NCBI RefSeq assembly: GCF_000523235.1
Contig: NZ_CP006850.1
Span: 2,914,001 to 2,978,000 of the forward strand
Length of the DNA: 64,000 nt
From: Nocardia nova SH22a
Lineage (GTDB): Bacteria > Actinomycetota > Actinomycetes > Mycobacteriales > Mycobacteriaceae
Direction of reading: 5' to 3'
Position 1 is the stretch's first letter, and each line of letters starts with the position of its first letter. A program made the position numbers and the translations under genes. Positions 1 through 9,168 of the stretch are shown piece by piece. The notes below the pieces were generated by a model that worked only from the letters and a program-made list of their open reading frames with translations, had not been told where the DNA came from and made no database searches.

Positions 1-905
1 ACAACGTGGTCGTCGGTGACGGCCCGACCGTGGGCGGACATCTGGTGAAGCATCCGGATGTGCGGCTGGTGTCGTTCACCGGTTCGACCGCAACCGGCCG
101 TCAGGTGATGGCGGATGCGGCGGCCAACGTCAAGAAGGTGCTGCTCGAGCTGGGCGGCAAGGGCCCGAACATCGTGCTGGACGACGCCGATCTCGATGTG
201 GCGGTGGACGGTTCGATCTACGCGTTCCTGCTGCACGCCGGACAGGCGTGTGAATCCGGTACCCGGCTGCTGCTGCCCGCCTCGATCCACGACGAGTTCG
301 TGACTCGGTTGATCGAGCGCTTGAAGACGCTGAAGATCGGCAATCCGCTCGATCCCGCCACCGACATCGGCGCGGTGATGGGCAAGACCCAGCACGAGCG
401 GATTCTCGGCTACATCGAGAAGGGCAAGGCCGAGGGCGCGACCGTGGCCTACGGCGGCGGTGTGCCGTCGGGCGACGAGTTCGGCAAGGGTTACTGGGTG
501 CAGCCGACGGTGTTCACCGGCGTATCCAACGACATGTGCATCGCCCGGGAGGAGATCTTCGGACCGGTGCTGTCGGTGCTGAAGTACGACTCGGTCGAGG
601 AGGCGATCAAGATCGCCAACGATACCGAGTACGGCCTGGCCGCCGCGGTCTGGAGCCGCGACAATCAGCGCGCGATCGAGGTCGCCCGGCAGATCGAGGC
701 CGGATCGGTGTGGGTCAACGACTACCACAACATCTCGCAGTACCTGCCCTTCGGCGGCTACAAGCAGTCCGGAACCGGACGTGAACTGGGACCCGGTGCG
801 CTCGACGAGTTCACCCAGGACAAGGGCATCACCGTCGATCTGTCGGGCGATGTCAGCCGCCGTGCGTACGGGCTGGTCCTGGGCACCCCGCCCGCGGCGA
901 ACTAG
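1..905 (+). CDS. Aldehyde dehydrogenase, C-terminal part (5' end outside window)
   Basis: NAD(P)-dependent oxidation of an aldehyde to the acid, cytosolic. About 300 residues are visible and the reading frame is open at the left edge, so the N-terminal part of a roughly 490-residue protein is missing. The visible part holds the cofactor-domain FTGSTATG motif, the general-base glutamate in ELGGKGPN and the nucleophilic cysteine in GQACESG, then the conserved EEIFGPVL and the C-terminal FGGYKQSG. It is therefore a catalytically complete ALDH C-half. A strong inverted repeat follows the stop codon and separates it from the opposing hydrolase gene. The substrate cannot be told from sequence. Confidence 0.93.
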   Translation, partial: NVVVGDGPTVGGHLVKHPDVRLVSFTGSTATGRQVMADAAANVKKVLLELGGKGPNIVLDDADLDVAVDGSIYAFLLHAGQACESGTRLLLPASIHDEFVTRLIERLKTLKIGNPLDPATDIGAVMGKTQHERILGYIEKGKAEGATVAYGGGVPSGDEFGKGYWVQPTVFTGVSNDMCIAREEIFGPVLSVLKYDSVEEAIKIANDTEYGLAAAVWSRDNQRAIEVARQIEAGSVWVNDYHNISQYLPFGGYKQSGTGRELGPGALDEFTQDKGITVDLSGDVSRRAYGLVLGTPPAAN

Positions 906-968
906 CCGGACCACGTCCGCCGCCGCCAACCGGCACGGCAGCTCCCTGCTGGCGTGCCGGTCGCGAAA

Positions 969-1006
969 GCGCCTGTCCCACACTGGGTTGCGTGTGGGAC
1001 AGGCGC
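969..1006. terminator. Bidirectional stem-loop terminator between converging genes
   Basis: Two perfect 15-bp arms (969-983 and 992-1006) enclose an 8-base loop, between the stop codons of the aldehyde dehydrogenase and the oppositely oriented hydrolase. There is no U tract, as is common for actinobacterial hairpin terminators. Confidence 0.8.
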
Positions 1007-1032
1007 GTGCGGGCCGGTGTGCTCGGCTCCGC

Positions 1033-1947
1033 TCAGCCCGCGAGGTTCTTGCCGAAGAACTCCTCGAGCTTCGCGACGGCCGGAGTGACGTACTCGTCCA
1101 GGTCGTACAGGTCGATGTGGGAGGCGCCGTCGATCACGAACAGTTCCTTCGGCTCGGCGGCCTTCGCGACGGCCTCGTCGCTGAAGTACTTGGTGTCGGC
1201 CTTCGAACCGGCGATCATCAGCAGCGGCCGCGGCGAGATCATCGCGATCTTGGCGTAGGCGTCGAACTGGGCGATGCGGTCGATGCTCTGCAACGGCCAC
1301 TTGTTCTCCGAGCGCGGGTGCTGAGCGCGCGGGGTGCGGTAGTAGTCGTGCGCCTCGCGGAACAGCTCGGGTGCGTCCTCGAGGCCCTCGGCGGTCGGCG
1401 GCGCCCAGATCTGGTAGTTCGGCTCCGCGCCGAGCGCCTCGGCGGTCCGCAGCGCCCCGGCGGCGTCGAGCATCTCGTTCAGCACGGCGGGGTCCTGGGT
1501 GCGGCCGAGGCCGTTGCTCAGGTAGTCGCCGATGTCGAGGCCGCTCACGGTGGCGACCGCCTTGATGCGGTGGTCGGTCTGCGCGGCGAACGGCACATAG
1601 CCGCCGGACGCGCAGATGCCCAGGGCGCCGATGCGACCGGAGTCGATGTCGTCACGGGTGGTCAGATAGGTGACCGCGGACTTGACGTCCTCGCTGCGCT
1701 GGAAGGGATCCTCCAGGAAGCGCGGTTCGCCTTCGCTTTCACCCTGATACGCGGCGTCGAACACGAGGGCGGCGAAACCCTTGTCGGCCAACCGCTTCGC
1801 GTACACGCTGGCGGTCTGCTCCTTGACGCCGCCGCCCGGGTGGGAGACCACGACGGCGGGCAGCCGCTCGCCCGCGCTGTCGTCCGGGGTGAACAGAATG
1901 CCCGCGAGACGGAGACCGTTGCTGGGGAAGCTCACGCTGGTTTGCAT
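1033..1947 (-). CDS. Alpha/beta hydrolase of dienelactone hydrolase / YcjY type
   Basis: A 304-residue cytosolic hydrolase. The N-terminal oxyanion region reads SHPGGG, and the nucleophile elbow reads GICASGG, giving a cysteine rather than a serine nucleophile as in dienelactone hydrolase-like proteins. A late DGASHIDLYD supplies the catalytic histidine region. The ATG at 1947 is chosen because a GGACG ribosome site lies just upstream; the frame stays open for another 80 codons but that part has no family similarity. It is transcribed away from the ABM-domain gene and shares a divergent control region with it. The substrate, probably an ester, lactone or thioester, is unknown. Confidence 0.85.
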   Translation of the reverse strand: MQTSVSFPSNGLRLAGILFTPDDSAGERLPAVVVSHPGGGVKEQTASVYAKRLADKGFAALVFDAAYQGESEGEPRFLEDPFQRSEDVKSAVTYLTTRDDIDSGRIGALGICASGGYVPFAAQTDHRIKAVATVSGLDIGDYLSNGLGRTQDPAVLNEMLDAAGALRTAEALGAEPNYQIWAPPTAEGLEDAPELFREAHDYYRTPRAQHPRSENKWPLQSIDRIAQFDAYAKIAMISPRPLLMIAGSKADTKYFSDEAVAKAAEPKELFVIDGASHIDLYDLDEYVTPAVAKLEEFFGKNLAG

Positions 1948-2294
1948 GGCGGTATTACGTCCTTTCGGGAAGATTTCCTTGGCCCGATGGCCACATATCG
2001 AGGTTCGCCCCACTCCGGATATCGGACAATGGGAAAGATCTTTCCCCGGAAAGGCCGTGGTCAGGGAGTACGCGCGGTTTCCAGGCCGCGCGATCGCGCG
2101 TGCCCGTCGATCCGGGCACGCGGATTGTGTTGGGGCGCAAGAAGCTCGTCCTCGGATTCGGTCGGTTCGAATCCGCACTTCGCGACAATTCAATTGGTTC
2201 GAACTGTGACACAGGTTACGGTCGAAATGTTCATTCGAACGGGGTCGCGCTCTGCGCCCGGTCAGCCATTCAGCGAGTAAGCAGGAGAAATCTC
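1948..2294. promoter_or_regulatory. Divergent control region, hydrolase / ABM gene
   Basis: This 347-bp gap separates two divergent genes. It holds the 16-bp palindrome listed separately and three copies of TTCGAA at 2166, 2198 and 2234, spaced 32 and 36 bases apart, the last two within 100 bases of the ABM start. No convincing additional gene was found. No regulator gene is adjacent. Confidence 0.5.
2031..2046. promoter_or_regulatory. Perfect 16-bp palindrome, candidate operator
   Basis: The sequence GGGAAAGATCTTTCCC is fully self-complementary. It lies 84 bases upstream of the hydrolase start. A near copy, GGGAAAGATCTCTCC, occurs at 16380-16394 upstream of the FAD hydroxylase. It could bind a dimeric regulator; which one is not known. 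Confidence 0.45.
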
Positions 2295-2588
2295 ATGGCA
2301 ATTCAGGTCACCATCGATATGAACGTCAAGGACGGTCACTTCGACGATCTGCGCAATTGGTTCATCAAAAATGTCCCGGGGACCCGCGACTTCGAGGGCA
2401 ACATCACCGTGGAGATCGCCCGCAATCAGGACGATCCGTCCCGCATCCTCTTCGTGGAGAAATGGGATTCCCGACAGAACTTCGAGAACTACCTCGCCTG
2501 GCGCGACAAGACCGGTGTGATCGCCGAACTGCTCGAAATGCTCGACGGCGACATCACCTTCCGCTACCACGACTTCATCGGAGTCTGA
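2295..2588 (+). CDS. ABM-domain (antibiotic biosynthesis monooxygenase-type) small protein
   Basis: A 97-residue dimeric alpha/beta-barrel type protein. Residues 1-90 match the single ABM domain in length and pattern: an early beta strand (IQVTIDMNVK), a long central helix, then ILFVEKWDS and the NFENYLAWRD helix. Family members include cofactor-free monooxygenases acting on aromatic substrates and many uncharacterised enzymes. A good AGGAGA ribosome site precedes the ATG by six bases. It stands alone, converging with the thioesterase gene 48 bases downstream. Oxygenase activity is only an inference from the fold. Confidence 0.8.
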   Translation: MAIQVTIDMNVKDGHFDDLRNWFIKNVPGTRDFEGNITVEIARNQDDPSRILFVEKWDSRQNFENYLAWRDKTGVIAELLEMLDGDITFRYHDFIGV

Positions 2589-2636
2589 CCCCGTCCGCGG
2601 AGCGTGGGACCGGCCGACCCGCTTTCAACAGATTCT

Positions 2637-3464
2637 CTAAAGCGTCACGGCCGCGGCGTGTCCGTGTTCGCGCAGGTCGACCACGGTTGTTCCGTTGGTC
2701 ATCGTGCTCACCGAGGCGGCGCCGATCCGGCCGTAGCGGTCGAAGACTTCCGCACCGGCTACGGCGATCCCGTCCTGTTCGGTCCTGGTGAGTGCGCGCA
2801 TGCCCAGTTCCAGGTCGCGGGGGAGACGGGCCAGGGTGAGTGTGACGTCCGCGTTCACGAATTCCAGGCCGTCGCTGCCGAAGTTCGTCGTCGCGTTGGC
2901 GACGTCGGCCACGCTGGCCGCCATCTGGAATGCGGTCGGTGATTCGCCCTCGACGATGTCGATCGGGTACTGCCAGACGTCCTTGCGCAGGGCGTCGGTG
3001 CGGGCGAGGCCGGGTGGAGTCCAGTCGCCGCCGTCGGAGCGATACAGCCGTTCGAGGCCCGGGGTATGACGCAGGTTCTCCGGCGGCGGCGTGAATGTCG
3101 TGTCCGGGGTCCAGACCTGTCCGACCGGCGGTGCGGACGCGGTGAGGTACAACGTGCTCGCACGGGCGACCATCCGATCCGCCTGGCTCACCTGCGCGTC
3201 CACCAGGCACAGCCGGCGCCCGGCTCGCACGACGACCGCCGTGGCCGTGGTCGTCGTCATGGTCGCCACGCGGAACAGATCGATGGTCCAGCGGACCGGC
3301 CGCAGATCCTCGCGTCCCAGTTCCGCGACGGCGATCTCGGTGGCCCGCGCCGCTGCCCCGCTGATCGCCATTCCGCGCATGTGCTGTGCGCCCCAGCCGC
3401 TGGCCGCGGCCGACTGCGGCAGCAATTCGCCGCTGTCACTCAGCCGGAACATTGCCGAACCCAT
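2637..3464 (-). CDS. Thioesterase-family protein (TesB-like double hotdog)
   Basis: A 275-residue protein whose two halves each look like a hotdog fold: an N-terminal segment with the long helix beginning GAQHMRGMAISGAAARATE, a central strand-rich part (DAQVSQADRMVARASTLYL), and a C-terminal half with DVTLTLARLPRD and a final dimer-type strand. This layout is that of acyl-CoA thioesterase II-like proteins, which release free acids from acyl-CoA. A GAGGAAG ribosome site four bases before the ATG at 3464 fixes the start. It may recover CoA from dead-end acyl-CoAs, but no partner gene indicates a substrate. Confidence 0.75.
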   Translation of the reverse strand: MGSAMFRLSDSGELLPQSAAASGWGAQHMRGMAISGAAARATEIAVAELGREDLRPVRWTIDLFRVATMTTTTATAVVVRAGRRLCLVDAQVSQADRMVARASTLYLTASAPPVGQVWTPDTTFTPPPENLRHTPGLERLYRSDGGDWTPPGLARTDALRKDVWQYPIDIVEGESPTAFQMAASVADVANATTNFGSDGLEFVNADVTLTLARLPRDLELGMRALTRTEQDGIAVAGAEVFDRYGRIGAASVSTMTNGTTVVDLREHGHAAAVTL

Positions 3465-3855
3465 GCAACTTCCTCACCTTCGGACGGATCGCGCGACCCG
3501 TTCGATCGGAGCACGCGAAGATGCTACATAATATTTTTGCTAATATAGCCGGTCCGATTCGCTGTGCTGGATTCGCCGTCCTGCGGCGACGGATGTCCAG
3601 GAATCGAACACCGTCACCACGTCGGCGAACCGCGAATACCCCAGGGGGTCAATGGTTTCGAACCGCCGAAACTCGCCCCGTGCCGGCTGCCTGCCGCTAC
3701 CGTCCGGGCGGGCTGCTGGATTCGCTACGCCCGATCGGTTGCGTCACCGGCCGCGTGGGGCCCATCGCTGTCCTGGCACCCTCACGGGTGAGTGGTACAT
3801 CGCCGAGGCCGAATGGGATTGCCGCGATGTACCACTCGTCGTGCCGACGGCCGGG
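3465..3855. promoter_or_regulatory. Intergenic region with AT-rich promoter element
   Basis: A 391-bp gap between the thioesterase start and the P450 stop codon. An AT-rich island at about 3521-3550, with TAATATAG and ATAATATT words, is the likely promoter for the thioesterase on the minus strand. The remainder, 3551-3855, holds no supported gene or repeat. Confidence 0.4.
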
Positions 3856-5163
3856 TCAGGCCATGACGGAGACGCGGTCCGGGTCGGTGGTGGGCCCGGT
3901 CCGAGAATCTGTGCGCGCGGTCAGCCGGACCGGCAGGCCGGTCAAGCCGTGAATCAACAGACTCTTTCGCCACGTCAGATCGCTGAATTCGCCGTCGAGC
4001 GACAGATCCGGGTAAGTGGCCAGCAGCCTCGAGATCGCGGTCGTGGCCTCCATGCGTGCCAGGGCGGCACCGAGACAGTGATGGATGCCGTGCCCGAAGG
4101 CGATGTGCCGGTTCTCAGGTCGTTCGAGGTCGATGCGGTCCGGCTCGGTGAACCGGGCGGGGTCGCGATTGGCGGCGGCGAGCGAGATGAGGATGAATTC
4201 GTCCGCGTCGATGTCCTGACCGCCCAACGTGATCGGAGCGGTGGTGTAGCGAGCCGTGGCCAGGTGCAGTGACCCCTGGCAGCGCAGGATCTCCTCGACG
4301 TAGGCGGGTATGGCTTCGGGATCCGCCCGCAACCGCTCGGCGATTGCGGGCTCGCGGAGTAGCTCGAGTACCGAGTTGCCGATCAGATTGACGGTGGTCT
4401 CATGTCCCGCTATCAGCAGCAGGAGCAGCATGGCGATGAGTTCCTGCTGGTCCAGCCGGTCCTCGTGGTCTTTCGCGATGATCAGTTGGGACAGCAGGTC
4501 GTCGCGGGGGTCGTCGGTGCGTTCGGCGATCAACGCTGTCAGGTAGGTGAAGTATTCGATACCGGCGGCGGCGCGTTCCTCGTTCGTCGCCGTGTCGCTG
4601 ACGACGACGGCGGTCCACGAGCGGAAGTCTGCCTTGTCGTCGTCGGGCACCCCGAGCAGCTCGCAGATCACCGCGATCGGCAGCCGGAACGCGTAGCTGT
4701 CGATGAGGTCCACAGTCGTTCGCGCGCTGATGTCGTCGAGCAGGGTATCGGCGATCGAGCTGATTCTCGGTTGCAGATCGCGGATGGCGGGACCCGCGAA
4801 CGCCTTCGCCACGAGGCGGCGCAGACGCGTGTGCTGTGGCGGATCGGCGAACAGCATGTTGTCGTTGATGGCGGTGTTGAACATCTCGGCCGCACCGTTT
4901 TTGGCCAGCACGGCCTGTCCCTCCGGCGACCCGATGCGCTTGCTGATGGTCGGCTCGGCGAAGGCCTGCTTGGCCACGTCGTGATCGACGATCAACCAGC
5001 CGATCACACCGTCCAATCGAATGCGATGGAGGGGACCGCGATCGCGCAGCACCTGATAGGTCGCATGCGGATCCTGGTAGAAGTCGTCTGTCAGTTCGAG
5101 GATTTCCATCTCGGCTGTCACCGGCCACCGCCGGCCGGCGAAACCATGGCCGAGCTCGAACAT
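3856..5163 (-). CDS. Cytochrome P450 monooxygenase
   Basis: A soluble class I bacterial P450 that hydroxylates an unknown substrate using ferredoxin-supplied electrons. All landmarks are present: the I-helix oxygen-binding AGHETT, the ExxR motif in EEILR, the NRDP region and the heme-binding FGHGIHHCLG with the cysteine thiolate. The length is 435 residues from the ATG at 5163; that start has no close ribosome site, and a start about 17 codons downstream (at MEILEL) would give a more usual 418 residues. No ferredoxin or reductase gene is nearby. It resembles CYP107-like enzymes in motif spelling, which is a loose guess. Confidence 0.93.
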   Translation of the reverse strand: MFELGHGFAGRRWPVTAEMEILELTDDFYQDPHATYQVLRDRGPLHRIRLDGVIGWLIVDHDVAKQAFAEPTISKRIGSPEGQAVLAKNGAAEMFNTAINDNMLFADPPQHTRLRRLVAKAFAGPAIRDLQPRISSIADTLLDDISARTTVDLIDSYAFRLPIAVICELLGVPDDDKADFRSWTAVVVSDTATNEERAAAGIEYFTYLTALIAERTDDPRDDLLSQLIIAKDHEDRLDQQELIAMLLLLLIAGHETTVNLIGNSVLELLREPAIAERLRADPEAIPAYVEEILRCQGSLHLATARYTTAPITLGGQDIDADEFILISLAAANRDPARFTEPDRIDLERPENRHIAFGHGIHHCLGAALARMEATTAISRLLATYPDLSLDGEFSDLTWRKSLLIHGLTGLPVRLTARTDSRTGPTTDPDRVSVMA

Positions 5164-5429
5164 AGGTAGTGCACTGTCCCTCAGTCCTTTCGACGAACGT
5201 TCTGACTTGCGGCCGATGCGGTCCGGAACGAGTAAGCGATCAGGGGTGCATCAGTGAGAGGTCGAGCAGTTTCGATCGGGTGAAACAGGGAGGCCCCGGC
5301 CACGGATTATCCATGGCTACCATCCGGTAAACATCTGAGCCCCCGAGTGGCTTCCGCGTGAACATCGCATCGAAATGCTGCGCGCACGCGAGGGCTGTTC
5401 GGGAGTCGTCGAGCAGAATACGCGGTCGG

Positions 5430-6797
5430 CTAGCGGTGCTGTCGACGGCGCCGAAGGGGCGGATCGATGCGGTGCCAGCGGGTGCGGCGTTGAAACGCGC
5501 AGCCGACCCCGAGGCAGAGTTCGTCGCGGCCGGTGGGGGCGACGATCTGCAGGCCGATCGGGAGACCGTCGCGGTCGAAGCCCATCGGTATCGATGTGGC
5601 GGGAAATCCCACGGCATTCCAGGTGCGCGTGAATGTCGGGGAGAGGGTCTCGGTGCCCGCGCGCACCGCGTCGATCGAGAGGGCGGTGGTGGGTGCGGTG
5701 GGCGTGACGAGGACACCGTCGCCGAGTTCGTGGGACAGCACCGTGCGGATCTCGTCGACCGTGCGCAGGGCGCGCCGCCGGTCGTCGTCGGTGAGTCCCG
5801 CGCCGTGTTCCAGCGTGGCGACGGTCCGTGGCCGATACGGGGCTCCGGCCGCCAGCCGCGCGCTGTGCGTGGCACGGGCCTCGACCGCGGCGATCACCGA
5901 CGACGCTTCGATCAGTTCGGAATACCGGGGGACGGGCGCGTCGACGATATGCGCACCGAGTTCCGCGAAGACCTCGCACGCCGCCGTGAATGCCGTCGCG
6001 ACGTCGGAGGACGTTTCGTCACGCCCCATCGCGGTGTCGATCCGGACGGTACGGCCGTCGAGTCTCGTTCGCAGCGTCCGGGCGGCGTGGATCGCACCGC
6101 CGGAGGCGATCGCCTCCAGGATCACCGCGCAGTCGTAGGCGGAGCGTCCCATCGGCCCGACATGGTCCAGGGAGTCGGACAGCGGAAGCAGTCCGCCCCG
6201 CGGTACCAGATCGAAAGTTGGCTTGTGACCGCATGTTCCGGTGAACGCGGCGGGAATTCGGATGCTCCCGCCGCTGTCGGATCCGAGCCCGCCGAAGAAC
6301 AGACCGGCGCCGATTCCGGCGGCCGTCCCCGAACTCGAGCCACCGGCCCAGTGGTCCAGCGACCACGGATTGCGGGGGAAGGGGAACGGCGCGTCCGGAT
6401 CGGGGTAACCCTTCGAGAACTCCATGAGCGTGGTCTTGCCCGTGATGACCGCACCCGCGCGGCGCAGCGCCGCGACCGCGTCGGCGTCGGTGGCGATCGC
6501 GGCGCTGTCGGGAACCGCGGACTGTGCGGTCGCCGGTCCCTCCACCGAGGTCAGCATGTCCTTCACCGCCAGCGGAATGCCGTGCAGCGGGCCCAGATCG
6601 ACACCGCTGCCGCGGATCTCGTCGGCGGCCCGGGCGGCGGCGCGGGCCTGGTCGTCGAAGCGGGCCAGGTAGACACCGAGTGCGGGATCGAGCCGGTCGG
6701 CGACCGCCAGAGCGTGTTCCAGCAGTTCGACGGATGTCGTGCGCCCTGCCCGCAATGCCGCCGCGGCCTCGGCGATATCCGACGGAACGGCTGTCAC
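5430..6797 (-). CDS. Amidase (amidase signature family)
   Basis: A 455-residue Ser-Ser-Lys hydrolase acting on amides or related C-N bonds. The catalytic lysine lies in LAVKDML (near residue 79), the cis-serine in GGSSSG (near 155) and the nucleophile in GSDSGGSIRIPA (near 178). The GTG start overlaps the TGA stop of the upstream HSL-type hydrolase by four bases (GTGA), so the two are translationally coupled and probably belong to one degradative step or substrate series. The C-terminus is rich in arginine. The frame is open far upstream but that stretch is antisense to, or shadowed by, the hydrolase gene. Confidence 0.92.
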   Translation of the reverse strand: MTAVPSDIAEAAAALRAGRTTSVELLEHALAVADRLDPALGVYLARFDDQARAAARAADEIRGSGVDLGPLHGIPLAVKDMLTSVEGPATAQSAVPDSAAIATDADAVAALRRAGAVITGKTTLMEFSKGYPDPDAPFPFPRNPWSLDHWAGGSSSGTAAGIGAGLFFGGLGSDSGGSIRIPAAFTGTCGHKPTFDLVPRGGLLPLSDSLDHVGPMGRSAYDCAVILEAIASGGAIHAARTLRTRLDGRTVRIDTAMGRDETSSDVATAFTAACEVFAELGAHIVDAPVPRYSELIEASSVIAAVEARATHSARLAAGAPYRPRTVATLEHGAGLTDDDRRRALRTVDEIRTVLSHELGDGVLVTPTAPTTALSIDAVRAGTETLSPTFTRTWNAVGFPATSIPMGFDRDGLPIGLQIVAPTGRDELCLGVGCAFQRRTRWHRIDPPLRRRRQHR

Positions 6798-7687
6798 GCG
6801 AGCCGCTGGCGTGCCCACGCCGCGCTCTCGGTGATCGTCCGGTCGGCCTCCGGATCGTTGCCCGCCGCGAACGTGTGCACGTGCTGGCGGGCCTCGGCGA
6901 GGTCGAAGGTCACGTCGACCTCGGCCGCCTCGGCGGCCTTCACGAATTCGCGTACCCCGCCGAGCAGGTTCTCGTGGCCGCCCGCCGAGACGTACACCGG
7001 CGGGAAACCGGTGAGATCGGCGTAGAGCGGATTGCACAGCGGGTCCTTCGGGCTGCGGTCGCCGAATGCCATCGAGCCCATGGCCGTGATCACGGCCTTG
7101 GTCGCGAGGATGTCGTGGTCCTCGTTGACCAGCCAGTTGCCCTCCCAGTCGAGACCGGGCGACAGCGCCAGCACCGCGCCGGGCAGCGGCTCGCCCAGCT
7201 CCCGCAGCCGCACCACGAGAGCGAGAGCCAGTGTGCCACCGGCGGAGTCGCCCGCGCTGACGATCTTCCCCGGCGCGAATCCCTGGCCGATCAGCCACCG
7301 GTACGCCCGTATGCCGTCGTCGACCTGCGCGGGATAGCGAGCCTCGGGGGCACGGCGGTACTCGACGACGAGGACCCGCGCACCGAACGCCTTCGCGAGG
7401 TGCCCCGCCATCTTCCGGTGTGAGTTGGTGGATCCGACGACGAATCCGCCGCCGTGGAAGTACACGACCGCCACGGCCGGATCGGCGCCCTCGGGGATGC
7501 ACCAGATCGCGGGCAGCCCGTCGATGTCGACCGAGTCGTAGCTCACCGCGGTGGGCTCGGTCGCGACCGTATGCCACCCGTCCTGCATATCCCGCATGGT
7601 CTCCAGTGACATCTGTGGATCGGCCTGCATCCGTCCGGCCCACTCGACGTAGAGGGAGCGGAGGGGATCGGTGAACTCTGTCGACAT
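6794..7687 (-). CDS. HSL-family alpha/beta hydrolase (esterase)
   Basis: A 297-residue carboxylesterase-type enzyme of the hormone-sensitive lipase group. It has the oxyanion-hole HGGG near residue 78, the nucleophile elbow GDSAGG near 148 and a late catalytic histidine (QHVHTF). The ATG at 7687 is preceded by AAGGAGCACC. It is the first gene of a two-gene operon with the amidase, whose GTG overlaps its stop codon. The pair could hydrolyse an ester/amide compound or act on related substrates. A second HSL-type esterase lies at 59027-59968. Confidence 0.9.
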   Translation of the reverse strand: MSTEFTDPLRSLYVEWAGRMQADPQMSLETMRDMQDGWHTVATEPTAVSYDSVDIDGLPAIWCIPEGADPAVAVVYFHGGGFVVGSTNSHRKMAGHLAKAFGARVLVVEYRRAPEARYPAQVDDGIRAYRWLIGQGFAPGKIVSAGDSAGGTLALALVVRLRELGEPLPGAVLALSPGLDWEGNWLVNEDHDILATKAVITAMGSMAFGDRSPKDPLCNPLYADLTGFPPVYVSAGGHENLLGGVREFVKAAEAAEVDVTFDLAEARQHVHTFAAGNDPEADRTITESAAWARQRLA

Positions 7688-8046
7688 GGTGCTCCTTGTT
7701 GAATTCGGCCCGCCCGCGGGTCGACGGACGGACTGTCCTCATCGCGCGGTGTGCGTTGTGTGGCCGGTTGTATGAATGCCCGGTACGGGACTCGAAGTGA
7801 TGTGCATCACCGATGATCGAAGGAATTGCGCGATAAGGCAATTGGCAATCTTCGAACCGGAACTTCGAATTCTCGGAATCGGTCGCGCAGGGCGGAGACA
7901 GAAAACGAGATCCGGCACGGTGCCGAAAATGGACGCGTCGATTCCGGGAGCCGTTCGTGGTGCATGCTGCGAACCAGCGACCAGAGCGTGGCGCAGAAGG
8001 CGGCGACCGCGCATGTCGATTGCGCGGTCGCCGGGGCCGGAGGGAA
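7688..8046. other. Intergenic region upstream of the esterase-amidase operon
   Basis: This 359-bp gap lies between two minus-strand genes. It carries the alcohol dehydrogenase terminator (8002-8032) and, toward 7845-7880, two TTCGAA words in an AT-richer stretch that is the likely promoter area for the esterase-amidase operon. No additional gene is supported. Confidence 0.4.
8002..8032 (-). terminator. Stem-loop terminator after the alcohol dehydrogenase
   Basis: Perfect 11-bp arms (8002-8012 and 8022-8032) enclose a 9-base loop 15 bases past the stop codon of the minus-strand alcohol dehydrogenase. Confidence 0.7.
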
Positions 8047-9168
8047 TCAGTTGCCGTGGATGATGACTCCGCGCAGATTGCGCCCGGCTTTCATGTCGTC
8101 GAATCCCTGATTGATCTGATCCAGTGAGTACCGCGTGGTCACGAGCCCGTTCAGTTCGAGCTTGCCCTGCTGGTACATGGCCAATTGGGCGGGGATGTCG
8201 GCGGTGGGGGAGCAGGCGCCGAACAGTGCGCCCTGCAATCGCTTCTGGGACAGCGTCAGCTCGTGGAGGTTGATGTCGCCGTCCTTGACGAAGGTGTCGC
8301 CGATGCCGACCGCGACACACGTCCCGCCCTTGCGCACGGCCTGCAATCCTTGACCGATATGGCGGCCTGTCGTCACGCCGACGGTGACGATCGAGGAATC
8401 CGCGCCCTGTCCGTCGGTCATCGACCGCGCCAGCTCGGTGGCTTCCTCGATGGACGAGACCGCATGTGTGGCACCGAATTTCAGCGCCGAATCGCGCTTG
8501 AACTCCACCGGATCGACCGCGATGACCGCATTCGCACCGGCATGTGCGGCGCCCTGAACGGCGTTGATTCCGATTCCGCCGATTCCCATCACGATGACGA
8601 CCTCGCCGGGCCGCACCGCCGCGGAGTTCACCGCCGCACCCCACCCGGTTCCCACGCCGCAGCCGGTGAGCACCGCGACGTCGAGCGGGATCGACGGGTC
8701 GATGCGCAGGGCCGATGCCGTGGACACCGTCACGTGTTCGCAGAACGTGCCCAATCCGGCGAGCTGTCCCACCGGGCGGCCGTCCATCGACAGCCGGAAG
8801 GAGTCCGGGTCGTCGAAGCGTGCGCCGGTGGCCAGGAACGCGCCGAGATTGCACAGATTCTGCAGCCCTTTCGCGCACCAGGTGCAGCGGCCGCAGACCG
8901 GCAGGAACGAGAAGACGACGTGGTCGCCCTCGGTGAAGCCGAGAGTGCCGGGGCCTACCGCTTCGACGATGCCCGCGCCCTCGTGTCCTCCGGCGATCGG
9001 CAGGATGCCCGGGGTCTGGTCGCCGGTGGCGAAATGGTCGTCGGAGTGGCACAGGCCGCTGGCGACCATCTTCACCCGAATCTCGCCGGGCCGGGGGTCG
9101 TCCATATCCAATTCGACGACTTCGTATCGACCGGGAGATTCGAGCAGCACCGCGCCCCGTGTCTTCAT
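8047..9168 (-). CDS. NDMA-type zinc alcohol dehydrogenase (mycofactocin-associated type)
   Basis: A 373-residue medium-chain dehydrogenase oxidising alcohols. Catalytic zinc ligands are the cysteine of GLCHSDDH, the histidine of GGHEGAG and the cysteine of LTGCGVGTGWG; the structural zinc site is CGRCTWCAKGLQNLC. The nucleotide fold has GIGGIG. The N-terminal MKTRGAVL and GLCHSDDH spelling match actinobacterial NDMA-dependent dehydrogenases, which keep NAD tightly bound and are linked to mycofactocin in the literature. No mycofactocin genes are in this window. AGAGGAG precedes the ATG at 9168; a longer upstream frame is not needed. A paralogue is at 19967-21085. Confidence 0.9.
   Translation of the reverse strand: MKTRGAVLLESPGRYEVVELDMDDPRPGEIRVKMVASGLCHSDDHFATGDQTPGILPIAGGHEGAGIVEAVGPGTLGFTEGDHVVFSFLPVCGRCTWCAKGLQNLCNLGAFLATGARFDDPDSFRLSMDGRPVGQLAGLGTFCEHVTVSTASALRIDPSIPLDVAVLTGCGVGTGWGAAVNSAAVRPGEVVIVMGIGGIGINAVQGAAHAGANAVIAVDPVEFKRDSALKFGATHAVSSIEEATELARSMTDGQGADSSIVTVGVTTGRHIGQGLQAVRKGGTCVAVGIGDTFVKDGDINLHELTLSQKRLQGALFGACSPTADIPAQLAMYQQGKLELNGLVTTRYSLDQINQGFDDMKAGRNLRGVIIHGN

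Noticed and set aside
781..2280. Long plus-strand open frame (499 codons) across the ALDH end and hydrolase gene
   Set aside because: It is antisense to the hydrolase, crosses a strong terminator, is rich in arginine/glycine without family motifs and has no ribosome site.
5358..7025. 555-codon plus-strand open frame
   Set aside because: Antisense to the amidase and HSL hydrolase, whose catalytic residues are all present; no ribosome site or domain on the plus strand.
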